57,164 bases of DNA from Oceanospirillaceae bacterium (GTDB lineage: Bacteria; Pseudomonadota; Gammaproteobacteria; Pseudomonadales; Balneatricaceae). The stretch is taken from contig JABSRA010000023.1 in assembly GCA_013215445.1 (NCBI GenBank), positions 1 to 57,164 of the forward strand, written 5' to 3'. The position numbers and the translations under genes are program-made. The notes below the pieces were generated by a model. The model was not told where the DNA came from, did no database searches, and saw only the letters and a list, made by a program, of their open reading frames with translations. How positions within the stretch are numbered: position 1 is the first letter of the stretch; every line of letters begins with the position of its first letter. This document shows, in pieces, positions 17,678-26,699 of the stretch.

Positions 17678-18985
17678 ATGTTAACGACCATTGTTCGATT
17701 GCCTCGACAAGCCTGGCATATTTGTCCTGGCTACTTAGTCCTGTTTGGGATTTTCTTTAGTTTATTAGCGGCATTTTATCCAGCGGCGATTATGCTTGCT
17801 GCCGGGCTCTTTTGGTTGGCCTGCTATAAACTTCGGGCAAAAATAAGTTCACGTAATGCTAAACAATCATTAATTTTAGTGGGATTAGGGCTGGGTCTAA
17901 GCGCAATTGCACTCTGGCAAAATCAATCGCTAAGCTTACTTGAGCTGCTGCGGGGTAATGTAGGTATTGTTGCAATGTTGGCGGGAGTAAGTTTTCTAAC
18001 GGTTATCAGCCAGCCAAAAATAGGTAGTCAGGAATCTCTGCCGATGGGTAAGCGAGCCATCATCAGTACTTTTCTCGGGGTGCATTTGTTTGGTGCGGTG
18101 ATTAACGTATCATCGATTTTTATTCACGCAGATAGAATGTCGACTAATCGCCCACTGAGCCCCTCGCAGTTGATGGTCTTGACCCGAGGTTTTTCGACGG
18201 CGGCGTTTTGGTCGCCATTCTTTGCGGCGATGGCCGTGGCGTTAAGTTATGTACCCGAGGCAAATTTGGGGCTACTGATGTCGATCGGCGGCGCTATCTC
18301 CGTTGTTGCCATACTGATTACTTTTTTCGAAGTAAAAGCGACCTTAACTAAACAGACTTTTTATGGTTATCCGCTGCGGGTAAACAGCTTGCGCCTACCC
18401 TTAATCCTCACTTTACTGGTATTTGCGCTGCATTATCTTTTTCCCGATTTATCGATACTGTTTATTATTACGTTGTGCGCGCCACTCTTGTGCCTGCTTT
18501 TCTTGATGGGGCATACACAGCCCAAGGCTGTGATTAAACGGCATGTTGAGGGCAGGCTCGCCAATATGCAAAATGAAATAACGCTATTTTTATCGGCGGG
18601 TGTTTTTGCTTTCGGTTTGCAGGCGGTGATGGTGGGTCAAACATGGTTTAGCCCCTTTACCCTATTTGATGCCAGTGCCGCGAGTTTGTGTTTTGTGTTG
18701 ATGATTGTATTATCGATGGTCGGTTTTCACATGTTAATAGGTATCGCCATTATTGCGCCGATCGCGCTGCCATTAAACCCAGATCGAAGCTTGTTAGCAT
18801 TTATTATATTGGCTTCTTGGTCAATCGGGGCTGCAGTAGGCCCCCTGTCCGGGATGAATATTTCTCTACAGGGTATGTATGGTATTAGCAGCCAAAAAAT
18901 AATGCGCTTAAATTTACGTTATGCGGTGTTGATGTCGCTGGTGGTGATCGCGATGACTTTTGTGTTAGAGGCTTGGTTGCTGTAG
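17678..18985 (+). CDS. Polytopic inner-membrane protein, possible transporter, unknown substrate
   Basis: A 435-residue protein, almost entirely hydrophobic, with about eleven or twelve predicted membrane segments and short basic loops. I do not recognise the family with certainty. The layout and polar glycine/serine-rich motifs inside membrane segments, such as GAAVGPLSGMNISLQGMYG near residue 388, are reminiscent of ion/anion transporter superfamily permeases. It stands alone. The start is a TTG or nearby codon in the TGATGTTAACG context and is not firmly fixed. Confidence 0.55.
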   Translation: MLTTIVRLPRQAWHICPGYLVLFGIFFSLLAAFYPAAIMLAAGLFWLACYKLRAKISSRNAKQSLILVGLGLGLSAIALWQNQSLSLLELLRGNVGIVAMLAGVSFLTVISQPKIGSQESLPMGKRAIISTFLGVHLFGAVINVSSIFIHADRMSTNRPLSPSQLMVLTRGFSTAAFWSPFFAAMAVALSYVPEANLGLLMSIGGAISVVAILITFFEVKATLTKQTFYGYPLRVNSLRLPLILTLLVFALHYLFPDLSILFIITLCAPLLCLLFLMGHTQPKAVIKRHVEGRLANMQNEITLFLSAGVFAFGLQAVMVGQTWFSPFTLFDASAASLCFVLMIVLSMVGFHMLIGIAIIAPIALPLNPDRSLLAFIILASWSIGAAVGPLSGMNISLQGMYGISSQKIMRLNLRYAVLMSLVVIAMTFVLEAWLL

Positions 18986-19154
18986 TGCTGATGGTAGATT
19001 GTTAATCTGCTGCAGCTATGAGGTGCTGATTTTCGACATCGGCGATCATATAATTAAGATGGGTATTAAGTAGCTGAGTCTGATGCTATTTCGTGTCGAT
19101 AAAAAAGACTATAATGCTGCCAGTTACAGTAATAATTGATTGTATAAGGATCAG

Positions 19155-19886
19155 ATGAACAGTAAAACCAACAGTAGTTTCCCCAACAGTCAGGCGATCC
19201 TAGAAAGAGTTGAAGAACTCTTTGAAGCTAGTGATTGCATACTGCAAGACGCGAGAAATACCATTAAGAAAGTGCGTTTTGAGCAACAAGATTATGTGGT
19301 TAAGTCTTTTAAAAAACCCAATTGCTTAAGTCGCATAATCTATACTTTTTTACGCCCCTCGAAGGCGCGTCGCTCGTACCAATACTCTCTCAAAATTAGT
19401 CAATTTGTCCCTCAGGCCGTAGCTTTTATCGAATTTCGCCAGGGTGGATTATTGAGTAAAAGTTTCTTTGTCAGTGAGATGTTCGATTATGATTTCACCA
19501 TCCGCGAACCGTTGAGAGATATTAATTTTAGCGACCGAGATAACTTGTTTAAAGCCTTTGCCAAATTTAGTTTTGCATTGCATCAAGAGGGAATTCTACA
19601 CCGAGATTATTCGCCGGGAAATATCTTAATTAAACGCTGTGATACTGGCTATGAGTTCAAAATTATTGATATTAATCGCATGAGTTTTGGTGAACTTGCT
19701 ATGGAAGAGCGCATGCGTAGTTTTAAAATGCTCTGGGCAAGTGATGAGGTATTAGAGACAATTATTCAAGAGTACGCGGCGCTAGCGGCTTACGATACGG
19801 CTCAGTGTCAGACATTGGCGAAGCGTTTTAACCAACGCCATAAGCGTTTTAAAAACTTCAAGAAAAAACTTAAAGGCACCCCGTAA
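19155..19886 (+). CDS. Kdo/InaA-type lipopolysaccharide kinase-like protein
   Basis: A 243-residue protein-kinase-fold enzyme of the bacterial LPS kinase (InaA/KdkA/WaaP-like) group. A candidate ATP-binding lysine is Lys50 in DYVVKSFKK, the catalytic loop is HRDYSPGN (149-156), and the metal-binding aspartate is Asp172 in IIDIN, in place of DFG. Such enzymes phosphorylate core sugars on the cytoplasmic side of the inner membrane. I chose the ATG at 19155 because TAAGGA lies four bases upstream; an in-frame TTG at 19140 is less likely. The next gene follows within 20 bp and probably belongs to the same operon. Confidence 0.75.
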   Translation: MNSKTNSSFPNSQAILERVEELFEASDCILQDARNTIKKVRFEQQDYVVKSFKKPNCLSRIIYTFLRPSKARRSYQYSLKISQFVPQAVAFIEFRQGGLLSKSFFVSEMFDYDFTIREPLRDINFSDRDNLFKAFAKFSFALHQEGILHRDYSPGNILIKRCDTGYEFKIIDINRMSFGELAMEERMRSFKMLWASDEVLETIIQEYAALAAYDTAQCQTLAKRFNQRHKRFKNFKKKLKGTP

Positions 19887-19902
19887 CTGAGTAGTGACAT
19901 TG

Positions 19903-21150
19903 ATGAAAAATAAATTTATCTGGGATGACCATTCAGATCAGCCCTGCCAACTTTCGGATAAAGTCTATAAAAAAACGATGAAGAAACGCCATCGTGCCGC
20001 TCTTCTACCGCTGCTTTTATATAATTTATGTTTTTTTCCGCTGGCGTTAATCGTCTCGTTCTTATTAAAGGGAAGGCGTCAGCGTCGCGAGAACTTTTTT
20101 GCCTTATGTGTCAATTTAGATAAGGGTGATCAACAGTCAGCGCTGGTGGATGATTTAGGTTGTCGAGCGCTGCAAATTAGATTGCCTTTGGCGGATATTG
20201 ACAATTTGACCGATTACGTGGCTTTTAGGAAAAAATTTAGTCACTGTACGGTGCTGCTTAATATTCTGCAAAACAGAGAGAACATCGAAGATAAACAACT
20301 GCTTATTAAAAATATCCGGTTAATTTTTACTGCTTTCAATGACTCAGTGAACACTTTCCAAATTGGTAATGCTATCAACCGCACTAAGTGGGGCTTTTTC
20401 TCAGTTGATGAATATTTGGACTTTTATTTGCAGGTGCAAATTATTAGAGATAATGAGTTCCCACAGCTAAAACTGGTGGGGCCTGCGGTGATAGATTATG
20501 AGTATCACTTTACCGTGAGGGCATTGTTTAATCGCCAGGCGATTAAATTTGATCGACTGTCGGCTCTATTATATGTCGATAGACGAGGGGCGCCTGAAAA
20601 TACCCAAATGGGCATATTTGATACCCGCCGTAAAATCGACTTTTTATATGCACTCGCCGTGCTGAGCCGTAAATCCAGTGATAAAATATTGTTGACTGAG
20701 GCCAATTGGCCGCTATCTAATACCGCACCTTGGGCGCCAACGAGTGAGAGTGAATGTGTCAGTGAGGCCGATTACGCCAACTATTTACTCAGGTATTATT
20801 TATTGGCACTGGCGAGTAATAAAGTTGAGGCGGTATACTGGCATCAGTTGATTGCTCCCGGTTATGGTTTAGTCGATTCCCGAGAGGGCATGCGCAAGCG
20901 CAGTGCCTTTTATGTGTTTAAAACGATGCTAGTACAGCTACAAGATGTGGAGGTTGAGTCTTTTAACATAGTGAGCGGCGTCTACCGCTTAGTCTGTCGT
21001 AGAGCTGACAAAATCATCGAAGTGGTATGGCTCAATGGAGATCAGAAACAACCTTTTAAGACGCTACACTCAGTATTAAATAAAATCGGCGAGCCAGTAC
21101 TAAAAGATGTTTTTATCAGTCAGAGCCCTATTTATCTGCTTCATGATTAA
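19903..21150 (+). CDS. Membrane-anchored glycoside-hydrolase-like (TIM-barrel) protein
   Basis: A 415-residue protein with one strong hydrophobic segment (about residues 32-56) flanked by basic residues. The remainder looks like a clan-A glycosidase barrel: ILLTEANWPL near 262-271 resembles the strand carrying the nucleophile Glu, and YWHQLIAPGYGLVD lies near 315. Where clan-A enzymes have Asn-Glu for the acid/base, this protein reads IGNAIN (154-159), so activity is uncertain. It follows the LPS-kinase-like gene and probably acts with it on envelope sugars (inference). The start is ATG 19903 or GTG 19894; neither has a strong ribosome site. The 3' end overlaps the convergent AraC gene by 23 bp. 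Confidence 0.6.
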   Translation: MKNKFIWDDHSDQPCQLSDKVYKKTMKKRHRAALLPLLLYNLCFFPLALIVSFLLKGRRQRRENFFALCVNLDKGDQQSALVDDLGCRALQIRLPLADIDNLTDYVAFRKKFSHCTVLLNILQNRENIEDKQLLIKNIRLIFTAFNDSVNTFQIGNAINRTKWGFFSVDEYLDFYLQVQIIRDNEFPQLKLVGPAVIDYEYHFTVRALFNRQAIKFDRLSALLYVDRRGAPENTQMGIFDTRRKIDFLYALAVLSRKSSDKILLTEANWPLSNTAPWAPTSESECVSEADYANYLLRYYLLALASNKVEAVYWHQLIAPGYGLVDSREGMRKRSAFYVFKTMLVQLQDVEVESFNIVSGVYRLVCRRADKIIEVVWLNGDQKQPFKTLHSVLNKIGEPVLKDVFISQSPIYLLHD

Positions 21151-22060
21151 TGGAGTGCATCTGTTGGTGTTGATATTGACGCGGACTCATGCCGTAAAAG
21201 GCTTTAAAACTACGACTAAAGTGACTGCTGTTTTTGTATCCTGTAGCAAAACAGACCGTGGTAATCGTTTCTCCGCTGAGCAACAGTTGTGCGGCGCGCT
21301 TTAGTCTTACTTGAAACAGAAAGTCTGTTGGGGTGCAGCCGAAGGCTTGTTTAAATACATTAAAAAACTTGGTTCTGCTCATGCAGGCGAGTTTACAGAG
21401 CTGTTCGAAATCTAAGTTGTCGGCTAAATTCTCCTGAATATAAAAAACCACTGCATTGAGTCCATTATGATCCGGTTGGGCATTGCAATGGGAAATAATA
21501 AATTCTCGGGTTTGATGTCTGAGTAACCTGACGATTAATTCAGTGACCGCTAGGTCGATCAAGAAACTGCGATCTTGATGGTTTTCAGTATAAATTTGCA
21601 CAATACGGTGCAGCAACGCCTGAGTTTGACTGTTGTGGTGGGTGTGGATTAACTCGTTATCGTACTGCCATTCTTTCTCATACATCGCAAGAGAGGCGGT
21701 GCTGTTGAGTCCGCTAATGATTTGCTGGACTCGCTGTGAGCCAATTTCAATGGCCAGACAAGTGGTGGGGTGCTCGATGCTGGCAATAGGGAAGTCTATT
21801 TCAACCGGGTGGTTGGGAGCCATGACAAATGATTCGTGTGGCAGAAATTCACATTCAAAATTATTGTCGTTGGCGTGCATGACTTTTTTACCACTAACCA
21901 TACCGCAAAACATCAATTGATCTGAGGCTAATTCCACTCTTGAAGCTGGTTCGAACGTATCGTAGATACTGAGTTCAGAATTGGCGGCGGCGAAAGATAT
22001 CTTATTTTCAATAAGTACCTGCGGATCGCGTCTCTGTTTTTCTATGATTTCACTAATCAT
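21128..22060 (-). CDS. AraC-family transcriptional regulator
   Basis: A 310-residue regulator. The N-terminal half (about 1-190) is a cupin-like effector domain of the AraC_N type. The C-terminal 100 residues hold the two helix-turn-helix motifs, with LACMSRTKFFNVFKQAFGCTPTDF followed by FATGYKNSSHFSRSFKAFYGMSPRQY (as separate stretches of the HTH_18 domain). It is divergent from the aldehyde dehydrogenase gene and probably activates it. A 12-bp direct repeat with a 21-bp offset in the shared promoter region suits a regulator of this type. Confidence 0.92.
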   Translation of the reverse strand: MISEIIEKQRRDPQVLIENKISFAAANSELSIYDTFEPASRVELASDQLMFCGMVSGKKVMHANDNNFECEFLPHESFVMAPNHPVEIDFPIASIEHPTTCLAIEIGSQRVQQIISGLNSTASLAMYEKEWQYDNELIHTHHNSQTQALLHRIVQIYTENHQDRSFLIDLAVTELIVRLLRHQTREFIISHCNAQPDHNGLNAVVFYIQENLADNLDFEQLCKLACMSRTKFFNVFKQAFGCTPTDFLFQVRLKRAAQLLLSGETITTVCFATGYKNSSHFSRSFKAFYGMSPRQYQHQQMHSINHEADK

Positions 22061-22090
22061 AAAATAACCTTTTATTGTCTGTTGTTGTTA

Positions 22091-22126
22091 TTGAACTGGC
22101 AGGCAAAAAATTTGAATTGTCAGCAC
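22091..22126. promoter_or_regulatory. Direct repeat with 21-bp offset, candidate AraC-family binding site
   Basis: TTGAACTGGCAG (22091-22102) recurs as TTGAATTGTCAG (22112-22123), with two mismatches and an exact 21-bp offset. AraC-family regulators often bind two direct half-sites spaced by two helical turns. The pair lies between the divergent regulator and aldehyde dehydrogenase genes, about 70-100 bp before the dehydrogenase ATG. Confidence 0.55.
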
Positions 22127-22192
22127 AGTTTTTAGTCAAGGTTGGCCTTAGAATATTACAGTAGAAAATAAAAATAACTAGAGGCAATCATT

Positions 22193-23710
22193 ATGATTTA
22201 TCCAAATCCAGGTACGGCTCAATCAAAGGTGCAATTCAAAGATCGTTATCATAACTATATAAACGGTGAGTGGGTCGCACCTGTCGGCGGAAAATATTAT
22301 GAAAACATCACCCCAGTAACCGGTGCAGTGATCTGTGAAGTGCCGCGCTCAGATAGCCAAGATATTGATTTGGCATTAGATGCCGCCCACGCTGCAAAAG
22401 ACAGTTGGGCAGCGACCTCGGTTACTGAACGCTCTAATATGCTGCTTAAAATAGCCGATCGAATTGAGCAAAACCTAGAATTGTTAGCCCTGGTTGAAAC
22501 CTGGGACAATGGCAAGTGTATTCGTGAGACTATGGCGGCGGATGTGCCGCTGGCAGCTGATCATTTTAGATACTTTGCCGGTTGTATCCGCGCTCAGGAA
22601 GGCTCTATTGGCGAGATTGATAACAATACTGTCGCCTATCATTTTCACGAGCCATTGGGCGTCGTCGGTCAAATAATTCCGTGGAATTTCCCGCTGTTGA
22701 TGGCGGCCTGGAAAATCCCACCTGCACTGGCTACTGGTAACTGCATAGTATTGAAGCCCGCAGAGCAAACACCGCTGTCGATTTTGTTCCTCATGGAAAT
22801 TATCGGTGATTTACTGCCACCAGGGGTGCTTAATGTGGTGAATGGATTCGGTAATGAAGCGGGTCAAGCCCTGGCAACCTCCAGTCGCATCGCCAAGTTG
22901 GCATTTACCGGTTCTTCTCCGGTCGGCAAACATATTCTTAAATGCGCTGCGGATAGTTTAATTCCCTCCACGGTAGAGCTCGGTGGCAAGTCCCCGAATA
23001 TTTTCTTTGCCGATATCATGGATCAAGAAGATGCCTTTATTGATAAATGCCTCGAAGGGGCTGCGCTGGCGTTTTTCAATCAGGGTGAAGTCTGTACTTG
23101 TCCCTCGAGACTGCTGGTTCAAGAATCAATCGCCGATGAGTTTATTGAGCGTTTAATTGCCCGTACTAAGAAGATAAAACAGGGAAATCCGCTAGACACT
23201 GACAGTCAGGTGGGCGCGCAGGTCTCTAAAGAGCAATTTGATAAAATTTTATCTTACATCGAGATTGGTAAAAATGAGGGCGCCGAGGTACTTACCGGTG
23301 GGGGTGTTGAGAGCGTATCCGATTTGGATAATGGCTTCTATATTCAACCGACCCTGCTCAAAGGCACTAATGATATGCGGGTATTCCAAGAGGAGATTTT
23401 TGGCCCGGTCATCAGTGTGACCACCTTTAAAGATGAAGCTGAGGCACTGGCTATTGCCAATGATACTCCCTTTGGGTTGGGCGCGGGGCTCTGGACTCGA
23501 GATATGAACCGATCTTATCGCATGGGCAGGAGTATTCAAGCGGGTAGGGTTTGGACTAATTGTTATCACTTATATCCGGCTCACGCTGCTTTTGGCGGCT
23601 ACAAAGAATCGGGAATCGGTCGGGAAAACCACAAGATGATGTTAAACCACTACCAGCAGACCAAAAACCTGTTGGTGAGTTATGATATAAACCCAATGGG
23701 CTTCTTTTAA
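22193..23710 (+). CDS. NAD-dependent aldehyde dehydrogenase, AldB/ExaC type
   Basis: A 505-residue cytoplasmic aldehyde dehydrogenase. PWNFP (163-167) and FTGSSPVG (238-245) bind the cofactor, Glu262 in VELGGKSPN is the general base, and the nucleophile is Cys301 in [11 protein letters not shown]. The ending [19 protein letters not shown] is typical of the AldB/ExaC/acetaldehyde dehydrogenase subgroup that oxidises acetaldehyde in ethanol metabolism. AGAGG lies upstream of the ATG. The divergent AraC regulator is the likely controller. No alcohol dehydrogenase is adjacent. Confidence 0.93.
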   Translation: MIYPNPGTAQSKVQFKDRYHNYINGEWVAPVGGKYYENITPVTGAVICEVPRSDSQDIDLALDAAHAAKDSWAATSVTERSNMLLKIADRIEQNLELLALVETWDNGKCIRETMAADVPLAADHFRYFAGCIRAQEGSIGEIDNNTVAYHFHEPLGVVGQIIPWNFPLLMAAWKIPPALATGNCIVLKPAEQTPLSILFLMEIIGDLLPPGVLNVVNGFGNEAGQALATSSRIAKLAFTGSSPVGKHILKCAADSLIPSTVELGGKSPNIFFADIMDQEDAFIDKCLEGAALAFFNQGEVCTCPSRLLVQESIADEFIERLIARTKKIKQGNPLDTDSQVGAQVSKEQFDKILSYIEIGKNEGAEVLTGGGVESVSDLDNGFYIQPTLLKGTNDMRVFQEEIFGPVISVTTFKDEAEALAIANDTPFGLGAGLWTRDMNRSYRMGRSIQAGRVWTNCYHLYPAHAAFGGYKESGIGRENHKMMLNHYQQTKNLLVSYDINPMGFF

Positions 23711-23727
23711 CGCTCAGTAAGGGCAGT

Positions 23728-23748
23728 AGAGAGACTTTTGGTCTCTCT
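23728..23748. terminator. Hairpin downstream of the aldehyde dehydrogenase gene
   Basis: AGAGAGAC and GTCTCTCT form an 8-bp stem with a TTTTG loop, 18 bases after the stop codon. A second, similar hairpin (AGAGAG/CTCTCT, 23799-23821) follows. There is no long T-run, so termination between these convergent genes is plausible but not certain. Confidence 0.45.
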
Positions 23749-23887
23749 CTATCTCTTTGCTAGCGGTAACTCAGAGCAGTGCTTTAGCTGCCCATTAAAG
23801 AGAGTCTCTTATAGGCTCTCTATCTCTCTATTTATCTATCTTGGCTTAGCGGTATTCACGGTAGTACCTTAGCTGTCCATAGAGGGG
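23741..23887. repeat. Imperfect tandem duplication, period about 86 bp
   Basis: The segment with TAGCGGTAACTC, then CTTTAGCTGCCCAT (from 23761), recurs as TAGCGGTATTCAC, then CTTAGCTGTCCAT (from 23847). Both copies are preceded by CTCTCTATCTCT-rich DNA. The repeat fills the gap between the convergent aldehyde dehydrogenase and FimX-like genes. Confidence 0.6.
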
Positions 23888-23900
23888 CTAGTGGTACAGC

Positions 23901-26006
23901 TTAAAATTGGTATTTCATATCTTCTGTTGGGGGTTGTAGGTAGTAGCCTTGCACCATGCCCAATCCAGATTTCCACAACAGACTCATCACTTGAGGATTT
24001 TCAACTTGGGGCGCAATGGTGATTTTTCCCAGATTGGTTAAGTTACTCAGTAAAGCCACAAAGTTATTGTCTAATATGGCTTCCTCTGCCAATTCTTGAA
24101 TGAAACTGCCATCAAATTTGACATAGTCTGGGTCTAATATTTTTAGGATGTTTTTTGATGTGTTGGTGCTGCCATAGTGTTTAAGGCAGACCAGGCAATT
24201 TAATTGACGTAGACCATTGACGAAATATTCAGCTTCAGAGAGTTTGTTGGCTGACTCTGACTCACTGATCTGGATGACAATATGATCCGCTTGAATTCTA
24301 CTTAACCGCAGCTGCTCGCCGAGCCATAATAATAGTCCGTCGCGTTGCCACACGGTATCAGTGATACTGATAAAGAGTTTCAGTTGTTGTTTATTACTCA
24401 GCTGTTGCCGGAAACGGCTGATACTCTGGCTGATAACCCATCGGTCCATTTCTTCATTTAAATTGGCGTTTTTGATGCTGGCGAGGAAATGGGCGGGCAA
24501 GATATGTTGCTCATTTTCATCAATCATCCGCAATAACACTTCGTAGTGCTGATATTTGCTATTGAACACTAAGGGCACCAGTGGCTGAAACAATAGCTGC
24601 AGTTGATTGTTCTCCAGCGCGGCTTTAACTTGCTGAAGACTGCGTTGATTATCATTCACTAACGTACCGTGCTCAGCATTAAAAATGCTCACTTGGGGCT
24701 TGTTCTGACAGTGATTAATGACGCTTTGGCCGCGCTCAAATATTTGTTGAACACCTGGAGAGGTATCACAGAGATGGACAATGGCAAAGATGCTTTGGAT
24801 CTCAATCTGGTTGTCTTCGTATTGAGTGATATGCTGGGAAATTCGGTCAAAAGTGGCTGAGGCGACTTGCTTGGTTTTTAAAGTATCCGGGTCGGAGTAA
24901 ATAATGGCAAAAATATTGTCGGCTAATCTGGCTTTTAAATGTGCCTTTGAGAACTCGTCATTGAGAATGTCGGCAATATCTCTGGCTAGAGTGCGACTCG
25001 CCTCATTGCCGAGCTGACTGCGAACCGTGATTAAATTTAATATTTCAATATAGATAAGGTGGCAATCATTTCCACCACGCTGTGCTTGGCGGATCGAACT
25101 CTCCAGTCTATCGGTAAAATAGTTTAGATTGTAAAGACCGGTAATCGCGTCAATATCGGCAAACTTATTTTTTTGTAATTGATGTTGATTGCTATCAATA
25201 GTGATCTCTATACAGGTTTTGTGGTCGACACTAATTTGTTGTAATTCAAGATGAACGGTGAAATTGCTGTTATCTGCCCGCTGGGCTAATAATTGGTAGG
25301 ACTGTTTGTTTTGCCCGGTGTTAGAAAAATTAGTGAGTAAACGACCAATGCCACTTCGCTCTGGTTCAGCCACTAAGCTAAGTATCGATTTGTTGAGTAA
25401 TAAAGTGGTTACTTGGTAGCCAAACAACTGACTAAAAGCATTGTTCAGATATACCAGTTTTTGGTCTTCTATGACAGCGATAGCCAGTGCAGAATGATCC
25501 ATTAATAAGCGACAGCGCCGCTGGCTATCCTCAAGTTGTTGCTCTAAGCGGCGCGCTCTTCTGCGGTTCTCTAATTGGCTGTATTCGCGTTCTACATATA
25601 AAAGCAATAAGGACGTGTCATGCTGAAGAAAAACGGCTTGTACGTTGTTTAAAAGCGCCTGAGTGGCGTTTGTTTGATTGGTCTCGTCACATAGTTGTAG
25701 AACGGGGATATCTTTTTCCAGAGCGGCCAGCTCTCTGGTCATGATAAAGAGATCAACTTTGGGCTGTTGTGGTTTACACAGGATAAGGTCCCAGGTTCTC
25801 TCGGAGAGTGCTGTTTTCAACGCGTCCATGCTCTCGATGTTATTGCCGCGCGGGGCAAAGTTATTCTCTCTCAAAAAAGAAATAATGGTGCTGGTTTCAG
25901 CACTGTCAAATTCAATGAATATTATATAGATTTTGTTTCGTGTTTTATTGACAGAGAGTTTTTTTGATCTGGCGTTGATCTCACTTGAATTAGGCGGGGT
26001 ATCCAT
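23901..26006 (-). CDS. fimX: FimX-like protein: REC-like, PAS, degenerate GGDEF and EAL domains
   Basis: A 701-residue signalling protein, near the length of Pseudomonas FimX. Residues about 25-140 look like a receiver fold, 160-275 are PAS, and 280-440 are GGDEF-like. The GGDEF motif itself is lost (LADNIF at 361-366). Residues 455-701 are EAL-like, with EVLLR (489-493) in place of EALLR. FimX has the same kind of degeneration and serves as a c-di-GMP receptor for type IV pilus function at the cell pole rather than as an enzyme. The match to FimX is by architecture and the EVL signature. No pilus genes are adjacent. Confidence 0.75.
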   Translation of the reverse strand: MDTPPNSSEINARSKKLSVNKTRNKIYIIFIEFDSAETSTIISFLRENNFAPRGNNIESMDALKTALSERTWDLILCKPQQPKVDLFIMTRELAALEKDIPVLQLCDETNQTNATQALLNNVQAVFLQHDTSLLLLYVEREYSQLENRRRARRLEQQLEDSQRRCRLLMDHSALAIAVIEDQKLVYLNNAFSQLFGYQVTTLLLNKSILSLVAEPERSGIGRLLTNFSNTGQNKQSYQLLAQRADNSNFTVHLELQQISVDHKTCIEITIDSNQHQLQKNKFADIDAITGLYNLNYFTDRLESSIRQAQRGGNDCHLIYIEILNLITVRSQLGNEASRTLARDIADILNDEFSKAHLKARLADNIFAIIYSDPDTLKTKQVASATFDRISQHITQYEDNQIEIQSIFAIVHLCDTSPGVQQIFERGQSVINHCQNKPQVSIFNAEHGTLVNDNQRSLQQVKAALENNQLQLLFQPLVPLVFNSKYQHYEVLLRMIDENEQHILPAHFLASIKNANLNEEMDRWVISQSISRFRQQLSNKQQLKLFISITDTVWQRDGLLLWLGEQLRLSRIQADHIVIQISESESANKLSEAEYFVNGLRQLNCLVCLKHYGSTNTSKNILKILDPDYVKFDGSFIQELAEEAILDNNFVALLSNLTNLGKITIAPQVENPQVMSLLWKSGLGMVQGYYLQPPTEDMKYQF

Positions 26007-26362
26007 GTTGTCGCACGCTCCTGTCAGATGGATAATTGCTGAAAACAGAAATTATGCTGTAGTCATCGGTAATCCACTTTAATAGCCGCTTAGAAAGAAA
26101 TTGATAATGGAAGTAACAGTATTAAGTATAGGTACAAGTTACTGCTATGCCAGAAAATTAATTATTTTCGGTAGGGTTCTAGAACCAAGCATAGATTTTG
26201 AAAAAATGATGATGACAATAATAACAGTATAATAGGTGACTGGGTAGAGAGGGGAAGTGGCTAGGAGTATGTAAATTCCGCTGGTCTATCGGCTAGAATC
26301 CATTAATCTATTGCGTGGAGCAAAGTAGTGATTGGCAGTTGAATTCTGCAGAGGAAAAAAAT
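26007..26362. other. Gene-free stretch between the FimX-like gene and tRNA-Gln
   Basis: I see no gene or RNA here. The region is AT-rich and presumably holds the promoter of the FimX-like gene and the region downstream of tRNA-Gln. Confidence 0.4.
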
Positions 26363-26437
26363 TGGCTGGGGTAGGAGGATTCGAACCTCCGCATGACGAG
26401 ATCAAAACCCGTTGCCTTACCGCTTGGCGATACCCCA
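26363..26437 (-). tRNA. tRNA-Gln (anticodon TTG)
   Basis: The minus strand gives a 75-nt cloverleaf with a 7-bp acceptor stem (TGGGGTA/TACCCCA). The D arm is TCGCCAAGCGGTAAGGC, the anticodon loop contains TTTTGAT, the T arm has GGTTCGAATCC, and the CCA is encoded. It closely follows the E. coli glutamine tRNA. It is directly downstream of tRNA-Met on the same strand. In Pseudomonas this tRNA sits between ispE and prs instead. Confidence 0.96.
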
Positions 26438-26449
26438 GTAACAAATTAA

Positions 26450-26526
26450 TGGTGGCAATGGCGGGACTCGAACCTGCGACCCTCGCATTATGAATGCGAT
26501 GCTCTAACCAGCTGAGCTACATTGCC
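26450..26526 (-). tRNA. tRNA-Met, elongator (anticodon CAT)
   Basis: A 77-nt cloverleaf is read on the minus strand. The acceptor stem is GGCAATG/CATTGCC, the D arm is TAGCTCAGCTGGTTAGAGC, the anticodon stem-loop is CGCATTCATAATGCG, and the T arm contains GGTTCGAGTCC with an encoded CCA. It resembles elongator Met tRNA. A CAT anticodon could also belong to a lysidine-modified Ile tRNA, but the body fits Met better. It lies behind the ychF terminator, as tRNA-Met does in Pseudomonas. Confidence 0.93.
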
Positions 26527-26646
26527 TCTTCATTTGAGGCGCGAATTATTCTCTGTTTCAGGCTTTGTGTCAACAAGGTTTTTACAAATAAACTAGAATA
26601 ATTGTGTTTTGTTTAAAATTGATCATTTAGCAATCTCTTGTTACTC

Positions 26647-26679
26647 AAAAATACCTGTATTTGCTAGACAGGTATTTTT
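26647..26679 (-). terminator. Intrinsic terminator after ychF
   Basis: AAAAATACCTGT and ACAGGTATTTTT form a 12-bp stem with a 9-base loop and A/T tails on both sides. It stands about 20 bases beyond the ychF stop on the minus strand and closes the prs-rplY-pth-ychF run before the tRNA pair. Confidence 0.88.
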
Positions 26680-26699
26680 GCTGCCTGGATAGGTGCCTG

